Source: CAZDXB01 sp964509335 (GTDB lineage Bacteria > Bacteroidota > Ignavibacteria > Kapaibacteriales > UBA2268). From it: 64,000 nt of DNA. This document shows positions 20,101 through 28,706 of the stretch, in pieces; the first letter of the stretch is position 1, and each line of letters starts with the position of its first letter. The notes below the pieces were generated by a model. The model did not search any database. It was not told the DNA's origin and saw nothing but the letters and a program-made list of their open reading frames with translations. Made by a program: the position numbers and the translations under genes. Where the stretch lies: NCBI GenBank assembly GCA_964509335.1, contig CAZDXB010000004.1:1-64000 (forward strand). Direction: 5' to 3'.

Positions 20101-20360
20101 GCAGCAACTCCTCTGATTTGAGCAATATGGGACATTATTCTGTTATTGTTTACAGCGACGACTCAACTACGACCCTTTTTAACTCTGACTTGCCCGATTC
20201 TGCCGCGCAGGGACAGATATTGATATTAGTAAACAATACCGGAATGACTCTTACTGTTCTGAGCAAACATGTCGATAACGAAGCGTCCATATTGCTTGTT
20301 TACGCTTACGTCGGCAACGGCAATAAATGGGTACCGATATCCTTCTTCGAAGGATTTTAG
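16593..20360 (+). CDS. Giant adhesin-like secreted protein, C-terminal part with YadA-head-like repeats
   Basis: Continuation of the gene that starts at 14632; the frame is open from the first base after the gap. Residue order: coiled-coil-like repeats to ~17160; a short globular segment; then two blocks of YadA/Hep_Hag head-type repeats (17640-18400 and 18950-19230) with the pattern GGGxNNxASGxxSxVGGG, which build a left-handed beta roll in trimeric adhesins. Each block is followed by a VGIGTNxPDEQLEVNGAI neck-like unit, known from tail-fibre and S-layer-linked proteins. The C-terminus (AYVGNGNKWVPISFFEGF) is not a T9SS tail and shows no YadA membrane anchor. Surface attachment is a likely role, but the anchoring route is unclear. 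With the first part the protein exceeds 1870 residues plus the gap. Confidence 0.85.
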   Translation, partial: NVHRSEIGEAKDTLNAHRSDLDEAEDSLAAHRNNIDVNAQDIANNNQDISDLNDSIDVHRSEIGEAKDTLNAHRSDLDEAEDSLAAHRNNIDVNAQDIANNNQDISDLNDSIDVHRSEIGEAKDTLNAHRTDIDANAQEISINDQDISDLNDSVDTHRTDIDANTQEISINDQDISELNDSINAHRTDIDNIVPESTTAGNGLSLSGYEVQLGGTLSKETTITHGDNDLIHDLTGAGDFKVRDNGTTAFVVQDDGYVGLTNGTTVNELSTDGTLSDSSDDAVPTEQAVKTYVDAQIDDEDWSQETSPADYLQAKAGGLSLSSSTLYGTNANTHVNFGYNSVTGDSGQNYEYSVVVGGYNNTASGDHAVAIGGKDNDANGYAVSVGGVNNTASDSLATIGGGRNNVASGHSALVGGGENNTASGDYSMVGGGFNTASGWASFVGGGAENEASSNNTAVGGGYENVASGWFAFIGGGGYNTASRPYSAVGGGDSNEASGNYAAAVGGKENTASGYAVAIGGGENNTANDSLATIGGGRNNVASGHSALVGGGENNTASGDYSMVGGGYKDSASAYGATVPGGEKNKASGVFSFAAGYKAKANHDGAFVWADSTDSDFESTSEDQFLVRASGGVGIGTNDPDEQLEVNGAIIIGVSNDTLNPENGTIMWNGAHFAGYNGSSWKNLDESRLTETQVENYITNGAIDLASGSSVGGGTINDWNYLTNIPSDIADGDDAGDSDWTEETSPASFLRAKAGGIASNDATLYGTDANTHVNFGFGPSKTGNTSTSASYSTVSGGYNNGATGTGSAVSGGVFNTARESYSYVGGGSFNYAGELASGVLSGSSNTSNGYYSTVVGGRDNVIEGDYSVIAGGPSLTIGAYSFGFKGFISPQFSNEKGEKPSKRPPQTMGGTLVGNISPVDVSEYESTFHIVDAKFWFNYTNNPSAEFRVDGQNDYLIMTDPMNDYVGIGKQYPDAKLDVDGDVASSGTMTASAFSSSSPLLLQAAGNTVIYADDNTLNVGIGTNTPDEQLEVNGAIIIGSADNTETGTIEWNGSNFRGYDGSSWVNLDGSGSIDTSDNYIWTGKHTFKQDTAIIAYGGKNENDRAIFAANDTSLVPGNGNIDSVSAVMEVLVDSSDVIADAIQVDNQLHHNMASAFRVAPGGGRMVLSYGACSNSSDLSNMGHYSVIVYSDDSTTTLFNSDLPDSAAQGQILILVNNTGMTLTVLSKHVDNEASILLVYAYVGNGNKWVPISFFEGF
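17769..18286 (+). repeat. Duplicated 116-bp block within the adhesin head
   Basis: 17769-17884 and 18171-18286 are identical as read, 402 bp (134 codons) apart, inside YadA-head-like repeats. This indicates a recent in-frame duplication or gene conversion. Confidence 0.8.
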
Positions 20361-20386
20361 CCGGCAGATTGAATTTGAATTGAACA

Positions 20387-20420
20387 AAGCCGGACGCGTT
20401 GATTCGCGTTCGGCTTTTTT
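20387..20420 (+). terminator. Rho-independent terminator after the adhesin gene
   Basis: Stem AAGCCGGACGCG / CGCGTTCGGCTT (one G:T-type mismatch) with loop TTGATT, then TTTTTT. It lies 27 bp after the adhesin stop and before the convergent gene end at 20422. Confidence 0.85.
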
Positions 20421-20421
20421 A

Positions 20422-21195
20422 TTAAAACGCCGCAATATATTCCAAACAAACGAATCGATTGAATCCGGAATAAACGGCTGAATGTTCCAGCAAATCTCTC
20501 GCTTGGATTTCTAACGTGAAGCCTTTCGCTAAAGACCATCGCAGCGACGCGTTCAGCAAGCCTTTCTTCTTGCGAAATTCGCCGTCGTCGAAAGTAGCGT
20601 TGTATTCAACGTTTAGCGAGACATACGACCCTATCGAATGCTCCAAGCCGGCGTAAACGTTAGGGGAACGTTTTTCAGGCTTCGGTTCGATAGAGTAGTT
20701 GACGCCGAAATGATAAGAGACTACTCCCAGCGCCCATTTATAATTTTTACTCGCCGCTAAGAAAAATCCGGGCGATTGAGTAAGGAACCTGTCCTTGCTT
20801 TTGTGGAAACGCCCTCTGCCTTGCGAGTAAAACCCTATCGCTAAGGCGGGAAAATATAGCTTTTCGTCGATAATTCTCGCCCGCAGGTGAACTCCCGGCA
20901 GATTCTGCCAAGTCGGCTCGCCGTCGCCTATGATATTAGAACCGGAAAAACTTACGCCCATATTAAAGTTAGTAAACGGCGCGGCGTCGAATTGCAGTAA
21001 AACGCCCCCGCCCGGGAACGCCTGCGAATAAGCCGAGAAAGAATACTTGTCCAACACCCCGGCGTTCGGCATATCAACGATAAATCGAGATTCGCTACGA
21101 GCTTGCTCGCCCGCCGTGCCGCGTGCTTCGGCTAAATCGGTAGTTGCTATAAAGCAAAATATCGAAAAAAGAAAAACAGCTAACTTCATAATCAT
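20422..21195 (-). CDS. Predicted outer membrane beta-barrel protein of unknown function
   Basis: A 257-residue product with a signal peptide (residues ~1-24; the start may be the Met at residue 3, 21189) and then alternating hydrophobic/aromatic and polar residues typical of membrane beta strands (for example VSYHFGVNYSIEP, VSLNVEYNATFDD, LNASLRWSLAKGFTLEIQ). The final residue is Phe (LEYIAAF), the classic end of outer membrane barrels inserted by BamA. It resembles the YjbH/DUF-type barrels common in this group, but I cannot name the family with confidence. It faces the adhesin gene tail to tail. No operon partner is seen. Confidence 0.7.
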   Translation of the reverse strand: MIMKLAVFLFSIFCFIATTDLAEARGTAGEQARSESRFIVDMPNAGVLDKYSFSAYSQAFPGGGVLLQFDAAPFTNFNMGVSFSGSNIIGDGEPTWQNLPGVHLRARIIDEKLYFPALAIGFYSQGRGRFHKSKDRFLTQSPGFFLAASKNYKWALGVVSYHFGVNYSIEPKPEKRSPNVYAGLEHSIGSYVSLNVEYNATFDDGEFRKKKGLLNASLRWSLAKGFTLEIQARDLLEHSAVYSGFNRFVCLEYIAAF

Positions 21196-21329
21196 TTCCT
21201 CTTTGTTGCGCTACTAAAATTTATGAAAAAAAATGAATAAAACAAAACGCGAGGAATTTTTTAAATTGAAACTTATATTAAAGTATATCGTATAAACTTG
21301 CGTATATAAAAATAAACGAAGGAGAGAAA

Positions 21330-23267
21330 ATGGCAAAAAATCAACAAACTCCGACTACGCCGCCTCCGTATTATATGAGGCCTAAGAAATCCCGATGGTG
21401 GATTCCCGTCGTCGTTATAGCTTCGGTTATAGCCGTCATAGTGATTTTCTTGATAGTGGTAATCGCCGTCGCCGGTTCGGCGTTTGAGCAGGAGCCGTAC
21501 CAAGTCAAGAAAAATTCAGTGTTATACGTAAATACAGCCGGAACGTTTAACGAAGAGCCTAACCAGCTTTCGTTCAACTTTATGAAATTCCAATCAAAAC
21601 CTAGCTTTTCAAACCTTATCCAAGCGATAAAAAAAGCTAAGGAAGACGACAGAATCAAAGGAATTTACCTAAAGAGCGGTTTATCTCAAATAGGCTACGC
21701 AAAAGCAAAAGAATTGAAGGAGGCGCTCGAAGAATTCAAGGAATCGGGCAAATTCATTTACGGCTATATCGACGCCGGCAGAGAATTGGATTACTATTTA
21801 GCCCTGCCTTCGGACTCGCTATACACAACCCGAGAAGGAATGATAGAGCTAAACGGCTATTCCATTACCTCCTTGTTTATGAAAGGGTTTATGAAAAAAC
21901 TTGGCGTCGATTTCACTGTTATGGGATTCGAGGACTTCAAATCAGCCGGCGAGACTTTATCGAGAAATAAATTTAGCGATTCGGCTCGTTATCAATATAA
22001 AGTTCTTATTGAAAGCAAGCTGGACGAGTTTGTTAAGGCGGTTTGCGAAAAGAGAGATATTAAAGAAAGCGATTTTATTGAAATTTTGTCCAACGGGGTT
22101 TACAGAGCGGATTCGCTTTTGTCTAAAGGACTTATAGACGGGATTCAATACGAGCCGGAAATAAAAAGGACTATTAGAAAATCTATCGTAGGCGAGAAGG
22201 AAGACGAAAAAGAAGATGAATCAGTCGTTTCCAAATTGGAAAACAAAGTTAAATTCGTCTCAGTAAACAATTACTTGCAAGACACTCCGCCCGCTAAACC
22301 CGAACAAATAGCGGAAGAAAGCAAAAAAATAGCGATAATCTACGCCAGCGGGGAGATTCAACAAAACATGCCCGAAGGAGCTTTCGGCTCCGACGAGCAT
22401 ATTACGCCCAAAGAATTCGCCGAATATTTGAAAAAAGCGCGCGACGACGAAGACGTAAAAGGCGTTATAATAAGAATAAACTCGCCGGGCGGCTCGGCGA
22501 TGGCGTCCGACGAAATTTATAACGAAGTGTTGAAAACCAGAGAAGAAAAACCGGTTTATGTCTCGATGAGCGACGTGGCGGCTTCCGGCGGATATTATAT
22601 AGCCGTTGCCGGAGACACTATCGTAGCTCAACCAAATACTATTACGGGGTCTATAGGCGTCATTTTGGCGTTGCCAAATTTCACCGGCACGCTCGACAAA
22701 TTGGACATAACGGCTGACACAATCTCGACCGGCTCCGCGGCGAAAATGATGGTCGGCGTTATGCCATATAGAAAAAAAGACTTAGACCGACTAGAAAGTA
22801 TAGCCGAAGGAATTTATCATAGATTTGTAAATAAAGTCGCCGAGAACAGAGGAATGAAATTCCAAGAAGCGCGAGCTCTGGCTAAAGGAAGAGTTTGGAC
22901 CGGCAAAGACGCTTACGATAGAAATCTAGTGGACGCTTTGGGCGGTCTCGGCAAAGCTATATCGCTTATGAAAAAGCGTATCGGCGTGCCGGATACTATG
23001 AAAGTTTACGTCAAGAAATATCCCAGAGCGAAAGAACCGATAGAATTAATTTTAGAAGCCTTCGGCATGGGAAACAACGGCGGCGGCTTGGAAAGCTTGG
23101 CTCCTTTAGCTAAATCTATTGGATACAGTCCGAACGAATTTTATTCCGCTTACAAAGCAATGCCGCCTGAAATGAAGGAAAGCCTTAAAAGAGCGTATAA
23201 CTTATATCAAATGTCTCAAAAAGAGAAGGTGTTGACTATCGTCCCCGAGACGTTTAATATTGAATAA
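21330..23267 (+). CDS. sppA: Signal peptide peptidase SppA, 67-kDa type
   Basis: A 645-residue two-domain SppA. An N-terminal membrane anchor lies at residues ~25-50 (WWIPVVVIASVIAVIVIFL). The first half contains the catalytic lysine in GFEDFKSAGETLSR (K204). The second half has INSPGGSAMASDEIY and the nucleophile in SDVAASGGYYIA (S419), followed by NTITGSIGVI. Both halves belong to the S49/ClpP-crotonase fold, as in E. coli SppA. It cuts signal peptides left in the membrane after secretion. GGAGAG precedes the ATG and a strong terminator follows. A heavily secreting organism with T9SS would need this activity. Confidence 0.95.
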   Translation: MAKNQQTPTTPPPYYMRPKKSRWWIPVVVIASVIAVIVIFLIVVIAVAGSAFEQEPYQVKKNSVLYVNTAGTFNEEPNQLSFNFMKFQSKPSFSNLIQAIKKAKEDDRIKGIYLKSGLSQIGYAKAKELKEALEEFKESGKFIYGYIDAGRELDYYLALPSDSLYTTREGMIELNGYSITSLFMKGFMKKLGVDFTVMGFEDFKSAGETLSRNKFSDSARYQYKVLIESKLDEFVKAVCEKRDIKESDFIEILSNGVYRADSLLSKGLIDGIQYEPEIKRTIRKSIVGEKEDEKEDESVVSKLENKVKFVSVNNYLQDTPPAKPEQIAEESKKIAIIYASGEIQQNMPEGAFGSDEHITPKEFAEYLKKARDDEDVKGVIIRINSPGGSAMASDEIYNEVLKTREEKPVYVSMSDVAASGGYYIAVAGDTIVAQPNTITGSIGVILALPNFTGTLDKLDITADTISTGSAAKMMVGVMPYRKKDLDRLESIAEGIYHRFVNKVAENRGMKFQEARALAKGRVWTGKDAYDRNLVDALGGLGKAISLMKKRIGVPDTMKVYVKKYPRAKEPIELILEAFGMGNNGGGLESLAPLAKSIGYSPNEFYSAYKAMPPEMKESLKRAYNLYQMSQKEKVLTIVPETFNIE

Positions 23268-23290
23268 GACCGCTTTTTACGTTTATTTAA

Positions 23291-23327
23291 CCTTCCGAAG
23301 GATTTAGAGTCTTCGGAAGGTTTTTTT
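23291..23327 (+). terminator. Rho-independent terminator after sppA
   Basis: Perfect 10-bp stem CCTTCCGAAG / CTTCGGAAGG with loop GATTTAGAGT, followed by seven T. It stands 23 bp after the sppA stop and 5 bp before the convergent iorB stop, so transcription from the left ends here. Confidence 0.93.
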
Positions 23328-23331
23328 ATTG

Positions 23332-23913
23332 TCAATCTTCGTTTTGCGCGAATTCCCTGCCTGCTCTCAGGGCTTTTACGTTGTCTTCGACGATTTTTTC
23401 GCCTTTCCTTCCGAAAAGCAAGCCTATCGCTTTTTCCAAATCGCTCAACTCGATATCCAAATACGGCGAAGCCGCGCCGAGAACCACAACGTTCGCCGAT
23501 TTAGAAGTTCCTAACTCCTTGGCGATTTTATCGGCGTTCAAAGCTTTTTGTTTCGGCAGCTTGTTAATTTCGGATAAAATTTCGTCCATCTTCGGATAAT
23601 TGGGTATGTTTACGTATGGTTCCGTATTAGTAATCAACCACCCGCCGTCCGAAAGCCAAGGCAAATAGCGCAAAGCTTCCATCGGCTCGACGGAAATAAT
23701 TAAATCGGCTCCTCCCTTGGGAACCAAGTCCGAATAGATTTCTTTGTCGGAAAGCCTGAAATGAGACTGGACAGCGCCGCCGCGTTGGCTCATACCGTGA
23801 ACTTCCGATTGCTTGAAAAACAAATCTCTCCCAACTGCGGCGTAACCTATAATGGCGGCAATCGAAACGATTCCCTGACCTCCGACTCCGGCTAGTATTA
23901 TATCTTTTTTCAT
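23332..23913 (-). CDS. iorB: Indolepyruvate:ferredoxin oxidoreductase, beta subunit
   Basis: A 193-residue gamma-domain 2-oxoacid oxidoreductase subunit. The N-terminus IILAGVGGQGIVSIAAII is the family signature, followed by SEVHGMSQRGGAVQSHFRL, which shapes the cofactor interface. IorB works with IorA to convert aryl pyruvates (from aromatic amino acids) to aryl-acetyl-CoA, reducing ferredoxin. The gene lies 25 bp downstream of iorA in the same operon. Length is normal. Its stop is 5 bp from the sppA terminator of the opposite strand. Confidence 0.92.
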   Translation of the reverse strand: MKKDIILAGVGGQGIVSIAAIIGYAAVGRDLFFKQSEVHGMSQRGGAVQSHFRLSDKEIYSDLVPKGGADLIISVEPMEALRYLPWLSDGGWLITNTEPYVNIPNYPKMDEILSEINKLPKQKALNADKIAKELGTSKSANVVVLGAASPYLDIELSDLEKAIGLLFGRKGEKIVEDNVKALRAGREFAQNED

Positions 23914-23938
23914 AATTTATTCTTGATTTTGTCTAACA

Positions 23939-25555
23939 TTATTTATTCTTCTTTTTCTTAGCTCTTCTTATCTTGGCGAGCTTTCTCGACTCCACTATGC
24001 AAATTCTTCTTGGAATAACGACCGAGACGCCCTCGTAAGCCAACTCTTCTTTCATTACCTTTACGTTTTCCTCGTGATTTTTTTTCAGCGGATTGATAAC
24101 TCTAATGTGTTCCTTTTCGACGCCTACCCCTTCGCAGATATTCTCGATTTTTCCGGTTCCGGGGGAGAATTGCCCGCCGGTCATAGCGGTCGTTCCGTTG
24201 TCAAATATCAAAATCGTAACGGGAGATTTCGAGTTGACGCAATCCAGCAGACCGGTTATGCCGGAATGCGAAAAAGTAGAATCTCCGATAACGCCTACAG
24301 CCGGGGCTAAGCCGGCGTCCGCGGCGCCTTTCGCCATAGTAATAGACGCGCCCATATCGACGCAGGAATTAATCGCTTCAAAAGGCGGCAGAGCGCCTAA
24401 GGTGTAACAGCCAATGTCCGACATCACTCTGCCTCCCGAATAATCCGCCATCGCTTCGTTCAAGGCGTAATAAGCGTCTATATGCGAGCAACCTACGCAA
24501 AGTTGCGGCGGTCTGTTCGCAACAAAATCGGGGGCTTCTTTCAAAGTCGATTCTTGCAATCCCATTGCCTTAGTGATAATGTTGGGCGTCAATTCGCCGT
24601 CGCGAGGCAGAAATCCGTCCAGCTTGCCTTTGATATTATAGCATCCGTCGAGCAAGCCTCTCAGCGAGTTCTCTATGAAAGGATATCCTTCTTCGATAAC
24701 TATTATTTCCTCGCATTCGGAGACGATTTTCTTGATTGTCTCTTTCGGCAAGGGATATTGACCGATTTTAAGAATAGGATAAGACGGTTTCTCGCCGTCG
24801 TAAGTTTCCATCAGGTAATTATATGCTATGCCTGAAGTTATAATCCCCTTCGATTTATCTTCGCCTTCAAAATACTCGTTAAACTCTGAATTTCCAGATT
24901 CTTTTTCCAAAGCCGGTTGAGTTTCAAGCAAAGTTTTGTATCTTTTTCTCGCTATAGAAGGCAGCAAAACGTATTGCCTCATATCGTCGGGCAAAGCTCC
25001 TTTCTTTTGATTTAGCTTAGGCTTAGGAGCGACTCCCGCTCTCGAGTGCGCCAGTCTCGTAGTCAGCCTGAGCAATACCGGAACTCGATATTTTTCCGAC
25101 AATTCAAATCCCAAATAAGTCATATCGTAGGCTTCCTGCTGATTGCTCGGTTCGAAAATCGGAACCATAGCGAATTCGCCGTAAAATCTAGAGTCCTGTT
25201 CGTTCTGAGAAGAGTGCATAGAAGGGTCGTCGGCTACCGCAATTATCAATCCGCCGTTAGCTCCCGTAATCGCCGAATTAATAAAAGGGTCGGCGGCTAC
25301 GTTTAATCCTACGTGCTTCATGCAAGCCATCGCTCTCTTGCCGGCGTAAGACATTCCAAGCGCCGCTTCGACCGCCGTCTTCTCGTTAGCGCACCAACTG
25401 TATGACACATCTCCGTTCCTTGCGTCCTTAGAGCGCTCTACGTGTTCCGTTATTTCTGTGGAAGGCGTGCCCGGGTAAGCGTATATCCCCGACATCCCCG
25501 CGTCGATAGCTCCTTGAGCTATGGCTTCGTCTCCCAACAAAACTAATTTCTTCAT
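23939..25555 (-). CDS. iorA: Indolepyruvate:ferredoxin oxidoreductase, alpha subunit (lacks the ferredoxin domain)
   Basis: A 538-residue protein. Residues ~1-190 are the pyrimidine-binding TPP domain (MSGIYAYPGTPSTEITEHVE, then CMKHVGLNVAADPFINSA). Residues ~350-520 are the TPP pyrophosphate domain with CVGCSHIDAYYAL, the GDSTFSHSGITGLLDCVNS metal/TPP motif and FDNGTTAMTGGQFSPGTG. Classic IorA proteins continue with a two-cluster 4Fe-4S ferredoxin domain of about 60-80 residues at the C-terminus. Here the sequence stops after PRRICIVESRKL with a short basic tail (IRRAKKKKNK). Only one Cys remains in that part, so electrons must leave by another carrier or subunit. AGGATA precedes the ATG; iorB follows. 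Confidence 0.9.
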   Translation of the reverse strand: MKKLVLLGDEAIAQGAIDAGMSGIYAYPGTPSTEITEHVERSKDARNGDVSYSWCANEKTAVEAALGMSYAGKRAMACMKHVGLNVAADPFINSAITGANGGLIIAVADDPSMHSSQNEQDSRFYGEFAMVPIFEPSNQQEAYDMTYLGFELSEKYRVPVLLRLTTRLAHSRAGVAPKPKLNQKKGALPDDMRQYVLLPSIARKRYKTLLETQPALEKESGNSEFNEYFEGEDKSKGIITSGIAYNYLMETYDGEKPSYPILKIGQYPLPKETIKKIVSECEEIIVIEEGYPFIENSLRGLLDGCYNIKGKLDGFLPRDGELTPNIITKAMGLQESTLKEAPDFVANRPPQLCVGCSHIDAYYALNEAMADYSGGRVMSDIGCYTLGALPPFEAINSCVDMGASITMAKGAADAGLAPAVGVIGDSTFSHSGITGLLDCVNSKSPVTILIFDNGTTAMTGGQFSPGTGKIENICEGVGVEKEHIRVINPLKKNHEENVKVMKEELAYEGVSVVIPRRICIVESRKLAKIRRAKKKKNK

Positions 25556-25728
25556 ATTTTATGTATCCTTTTTTATTCTCAAAAAAGTAAAGCAAAACGC
25601 GAAATTAAAAAAAATTGCGTAAACAATTCCTCTCGTCTTTAGAATTAACAAAAATTTTGACTATTTTTATAGAATTAAGACTCGCGTATTTAACAAAATT
25701 ATTCGAAAGCATTAAACGGGTTTGAAAA

Positions 25729-28080
25729 ATGAAGAAAATACTTGTATTTATTACGTTATTGTCGTTTTTGACTAACATTAGTATCTCAGCTCCAAAAGCG
25801 AAGTCGGTAAATTTTCTCAGTTCTATTCGATTGCGTTACAACGCCGCGGGTCCGGCTTTAATAAAATCCGATTCGCGGAACGACAAGATATACGTAGCGA
25901 ACGCTCTCAGCTCTTCGGTATCAATAATAGACGGAAAAACCGACAAAGTTACCAACATCCCAGTCGGAGCCAGATTTTTACAGCATCTAAAAAATTCGGC
26001 GATGGATTATAACCCCAGAAACGGCAAAGTTTACGTAATAGGAGACAACTCGATTTTTATCGTTGATTCAAAAAGCAAAACCGCCAAAACAATTTTTACG
26101 GAAAAACAATACGAATCAATAACAGTAGATAGACAAACGGATAATTTCTTTGTCGTCGGCAGAGAAAGTTCAAAACTAGGATTTTACGACTCCGAAAAAG
26201 AAAAATTCCAAAAATTGGACTGGGCGGAAAAAGAAGAAAAGCTAAGAAACTTAAACCAAACTCCGCCGCCGCCAATACGCTTCGTTTGCGCGACGAACGA
26301 CAGAAAGCCGCAAATAATAGCCGTTAACGGGTACGATTCAACTTTATATACATTTAACCCCAAAAACGCCGAACTAATCGCCAAAAAGAAAATCAACATA
26401 GGCGAAAAAAACGGCAGATGGCATTTAGCCGGTTACAGCCCAAACACGCGCTCAATAATAATAGCTACTGAAACGGAAAAAAGAAAAATTTCGCAAATGG
26501 CAAAACTATCAATTGAAAACGATAAGGACGTAATAGTAGATTTGCCGGAAAGCTTCAGCGAACCGGTAGGATTCGCGTACAGCGCAAAACTCAAAGAAGC
26601 TTACGTTTGTTACGACAACAATTTTTTCGTTCACGCCGTTTCGTTTAAAAACGGAGGCTCGATAGACTCCATAGCCGCGCCTTCCTTCGGCAACGACGCT
26701 CTTATCCTCGACGGAAAAGACAATATTTTATACGTAGCAAGTTGGTCCCACGGCGAAATAGAAGTTATAGACTTGGAAAAAAGAAAATTCGAAAGAAAAA
26801 TCGACGATTTGGGAATTCTACCGCATTCGTTCGCCTTCGCTTTCAACGACGCCAACAAATGCATTTATTATCCTTTGGGAGCGACCGCGGTCAACGGAAC
26901 TTTCGGAGCGGCTATAACAAAATTAGACCCTAGAAAAGACAAAAAGAAAAAAATCAGAACCGGTTGGGCGCCAATAGACATTATCGAACTCCCAAAAAAC
27001 GAATCGTTCCTAATCTTCAACAACGAAGACCAATTCGCGGAAGTAAAATACGGCGGCAGCTACACCCTGCGCGATTTGCCGTTTGAATTCCCGATTACTT
27101 CAACTTACTCTCCCAACGGAAACGTTTATTTGTCATACGGACCTCATCAATCTTATTGGCCCGTCGTTTACATTTGGGGCGCTAAAAACGGCGTCCTTAC
27201 TATCGACAAAAAAGATTTGAGCTATTACGACCGCAGAATCCCCAGGCAAGCTATGCAAATGATTTTGGCTAACAACGATAAATTATATTTAGAGCAGAAC
27301 AATTGGGGTAGGGAAGAGCAGTTCTTAAACGTCTTGGAAGACGAAGTAAGAAATTGCCAAATAAAGAAAAGAATCGAGCTGGGCGACACCGTCCAAAGAG
27401 AAACTACCCAAAGAGTTATGGAATACGACAAAAAAGAGAACCTAATTTATTTAGCTCGTTTAGCGGAAAAAGACGGCGAGGCGTCTATACTACAAATAAT
27501 CAATCCCGACGAAGAAAAAGTATTAAAAAGAATCGAGCTGGGCTTAAACGCCGTGGACGTAAATTTCGACGAAAAATATATATACGCGGCGAATTTCGAA
27601 TCAAACTCCGTTTCTATGATTGAAAAATCCACTTACAAAAAATACGACATAAAAGCCGGCAAGGGACCTATTAAACTCCTGAAGGCTTACGGCAAAGTTT
27701 ACGTATTAAACCACTTTAGCCGCGATATTATGGAAGTGAAAATCCCTGAAATCAATCGAGCGACTTTCGGTTTTGAGTTGCCCTGCAAAGGCTTAGCCGA
27801 CAATATGTTCGCTTGGAACGGAAAAATTGTCGCTACTTGCTACTCCAAAGAAAAGCTCGATATAATATCGTTCGACCCGAAAACGAAAAAATTCGAAAAC
27901 ATAGAAGAGCATTATTATCCCTACGGAAAAATAGGATTCGATTCCGGAAATTCGTCCTTTTACGTGAAAGGGATTTTCGGCGACGTCGTTTACAAGCTAT
28001 CAAAAGGTAAAACCGCCGCTAACGGCAATTTATGGATAACAGATTTCCTCGCCGGTAAATTATTTATTATCAGCGAGTAA
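25729..28080 (+). CDS. Exported YncE-like beta-propeller protein
   Basis: A 783-residue protein with a signal peptide (MKKILVFITLLSFLTNISIS, about residues 1-21). Repeats of the type DSRNDKIYVANALSSSVSIIDGKT run through much of the protein: NGKVYVIGDNSIFIVDSKS, DNILYVASWSHGEIEVIDLE, EKYIYAANFESNSVSMIEKS. Each is a YVTN/YncE-like blade with the YVAN-SNSVSVID pattern, so one large or two propellers are expected. No catalytic motif was recognised. No T9SS tail is visible at the end (WITDFLAGKLFIISE). It likely works in the periplasm or at the outer membrane as a binding protein. Its stop is 11 bp from the convergent purN stop. Confidence 0.8.
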   Translation: MKKILVFITLLSFLTNISISAPKAKSVNFLSSIRLRYNAAGPALIKSDSRNDKIYVANALSSSVSIIDGKTDKVTNIPVGARFLQHLKNSAMDYNPRNGKVYVIGDNSIFIVDSKSKTAKTIFTEKQYESITVDRQTDNFFVVGRESSKLGFYDSEKEKFQKLDWAEKEEKLRNLNQTPPPPIRFVCATNDRKPQIIAVNGYDSTLYTFNPKNAELIAKKKINIGEKNGRWHLAGYSPNTRSIIIATETEKRKISQMAKLSIENDKDVIVDLPESFSEPVGFAYSAKLKEAYVCYDNNFFVHAVSFKNGGSIDSIAAPSFGNDALILDGKDNILYVASWSHGEIEVIDLEKRKFERKIDDLGILPHSFAFAFNDANKCIYYPLGATAVNGTFGAAITKLDPRKDKKKKIRTGWAPIDIIELPKNESFLIFNNEDQFAEVKYGGSYTLRDLPFEFPITSTYSPNGNVYLSYGPHQSYWPVVYIWGAKNGVLTIDKKDLSYYDRRIPRQAMQMILANNDKLYLEQNNWGREEQFLNVLEDEVRNCQIKKRIELGDTVQRETTQRVMEYDKKENLIYLARLAEKDGEASILQIINPDEEKVLKRIELGLNAVDVNFDEKYIYAANFESNSVSMIEKSTYKKYDIKAGKGPIKLLKAYGKVYVLNHFSRDIMEVKIPEINRATFGFELPCKGLADNMFAWNGKIVATCYSKEKLDIISFDPKTKKFENIEEHYYPYGKIGFDSGNSSFYVKGIFGDVVYKLSKGKTAANGNLWITDFLAGKLFIISE

Positions 28081-28091
28081 AAGTTATTTAT

Positions 28092-28691
28092 TCATATCTT
28101 TATCTCGCCTTGCGCTATCTTTTGCAAAGTTTCCGGGTAAATTTGATGCTCAAGCTCCAAGACTCGAGAGCTGAGAGAATCGACCGTGTCGTCGGGATAA
28201 ACTTTCGTTTTCTTTTGCGCTAAGATTCTTCCTTTGTCGTACTCGTTATTAACGAGATGCACCGAAGGTCCGCTCTCGGTTTCGCCGGCTTGTAAAACGG
28301 CTTTGTGAACCTTTTCCCCGAACATACCTTTTCCGCCGAACTTCGGCAACAAAGCGGGATGAATATTTAAAACCCTTCCGTTAAATCGCTCTATTACTTT
28401 ATCGCCGAGCTTTTTCATATATCCAGCTAAAACAATTATCTCAACGTTATGTTTCTCAAACGCCTCTATTATAGCGTCGTCTAAGTCCTCTTGTTCAGGA
28501 TATTTAAGCGAAGAAATATGATACGCCGGAATACCTTCGTCTTTGGCTCGCTCCAAAGCCCCGGACTTGGAATTATTGGAAATTACGCAGCGTGGTTCGG
28601 CGTCTAACTCCCCTTTATTACAAGAGTCGATTATCGACTGCATATTAGAGCCGTTGTGAGAAGCGAGAAAGCCTAAATTCAGTTTTGCCAT
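28092..28691 (-). CDS. purN: Phosphoribosylglycinamide formyltransferase
   Basis: A 199-residue PurN. The phosphoribosyl-binding loop is LASHNGSNMQSIID (residues ~9-22). The catalytic Asn-His pair sits in LNIHPALLPKFGGKGMFG, and the third catalytic acid, Asp, lies in VNNEYDKGRILAQK, with VHKAVLQAGETESGPSVHLV between them. It transfers a formyl group from 10-formyl-THF to GAR in purine synthesis. Length is normal for the bacterial enzyme. The gene lies 15 bp downstream of the unknown periplasmic protein gene and may be co-transcribed with it. Confidence 0.94.
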   Translation of the reverse strand: MAKLNLGFLASHNGSNMQSIIDSCNKGELDAEPRCVISNNSKSGALERAKDEGIPAYHISSLKYPEQEDLDDAIIEAFEKHNVEIIVLAGYMKKLGDKVIERFNGRVLNIHPALLPKFGGKGMFGEKVHKAVLQAGETESGPSVHLVNNEYDKGRILAQKKTKVYPDDTVDSLSSRVLELEHQIYPETLQKIAQGEIKI

Positions 28692-28706
28692 AACTTCGTC
28701 GCCGAA

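Noticed and set aside
14632..20360. Prophage tail fibre
   Set aside because: Some motifs resemble tail fibres, but there is a signal peptide and there are no phage genes nearby.
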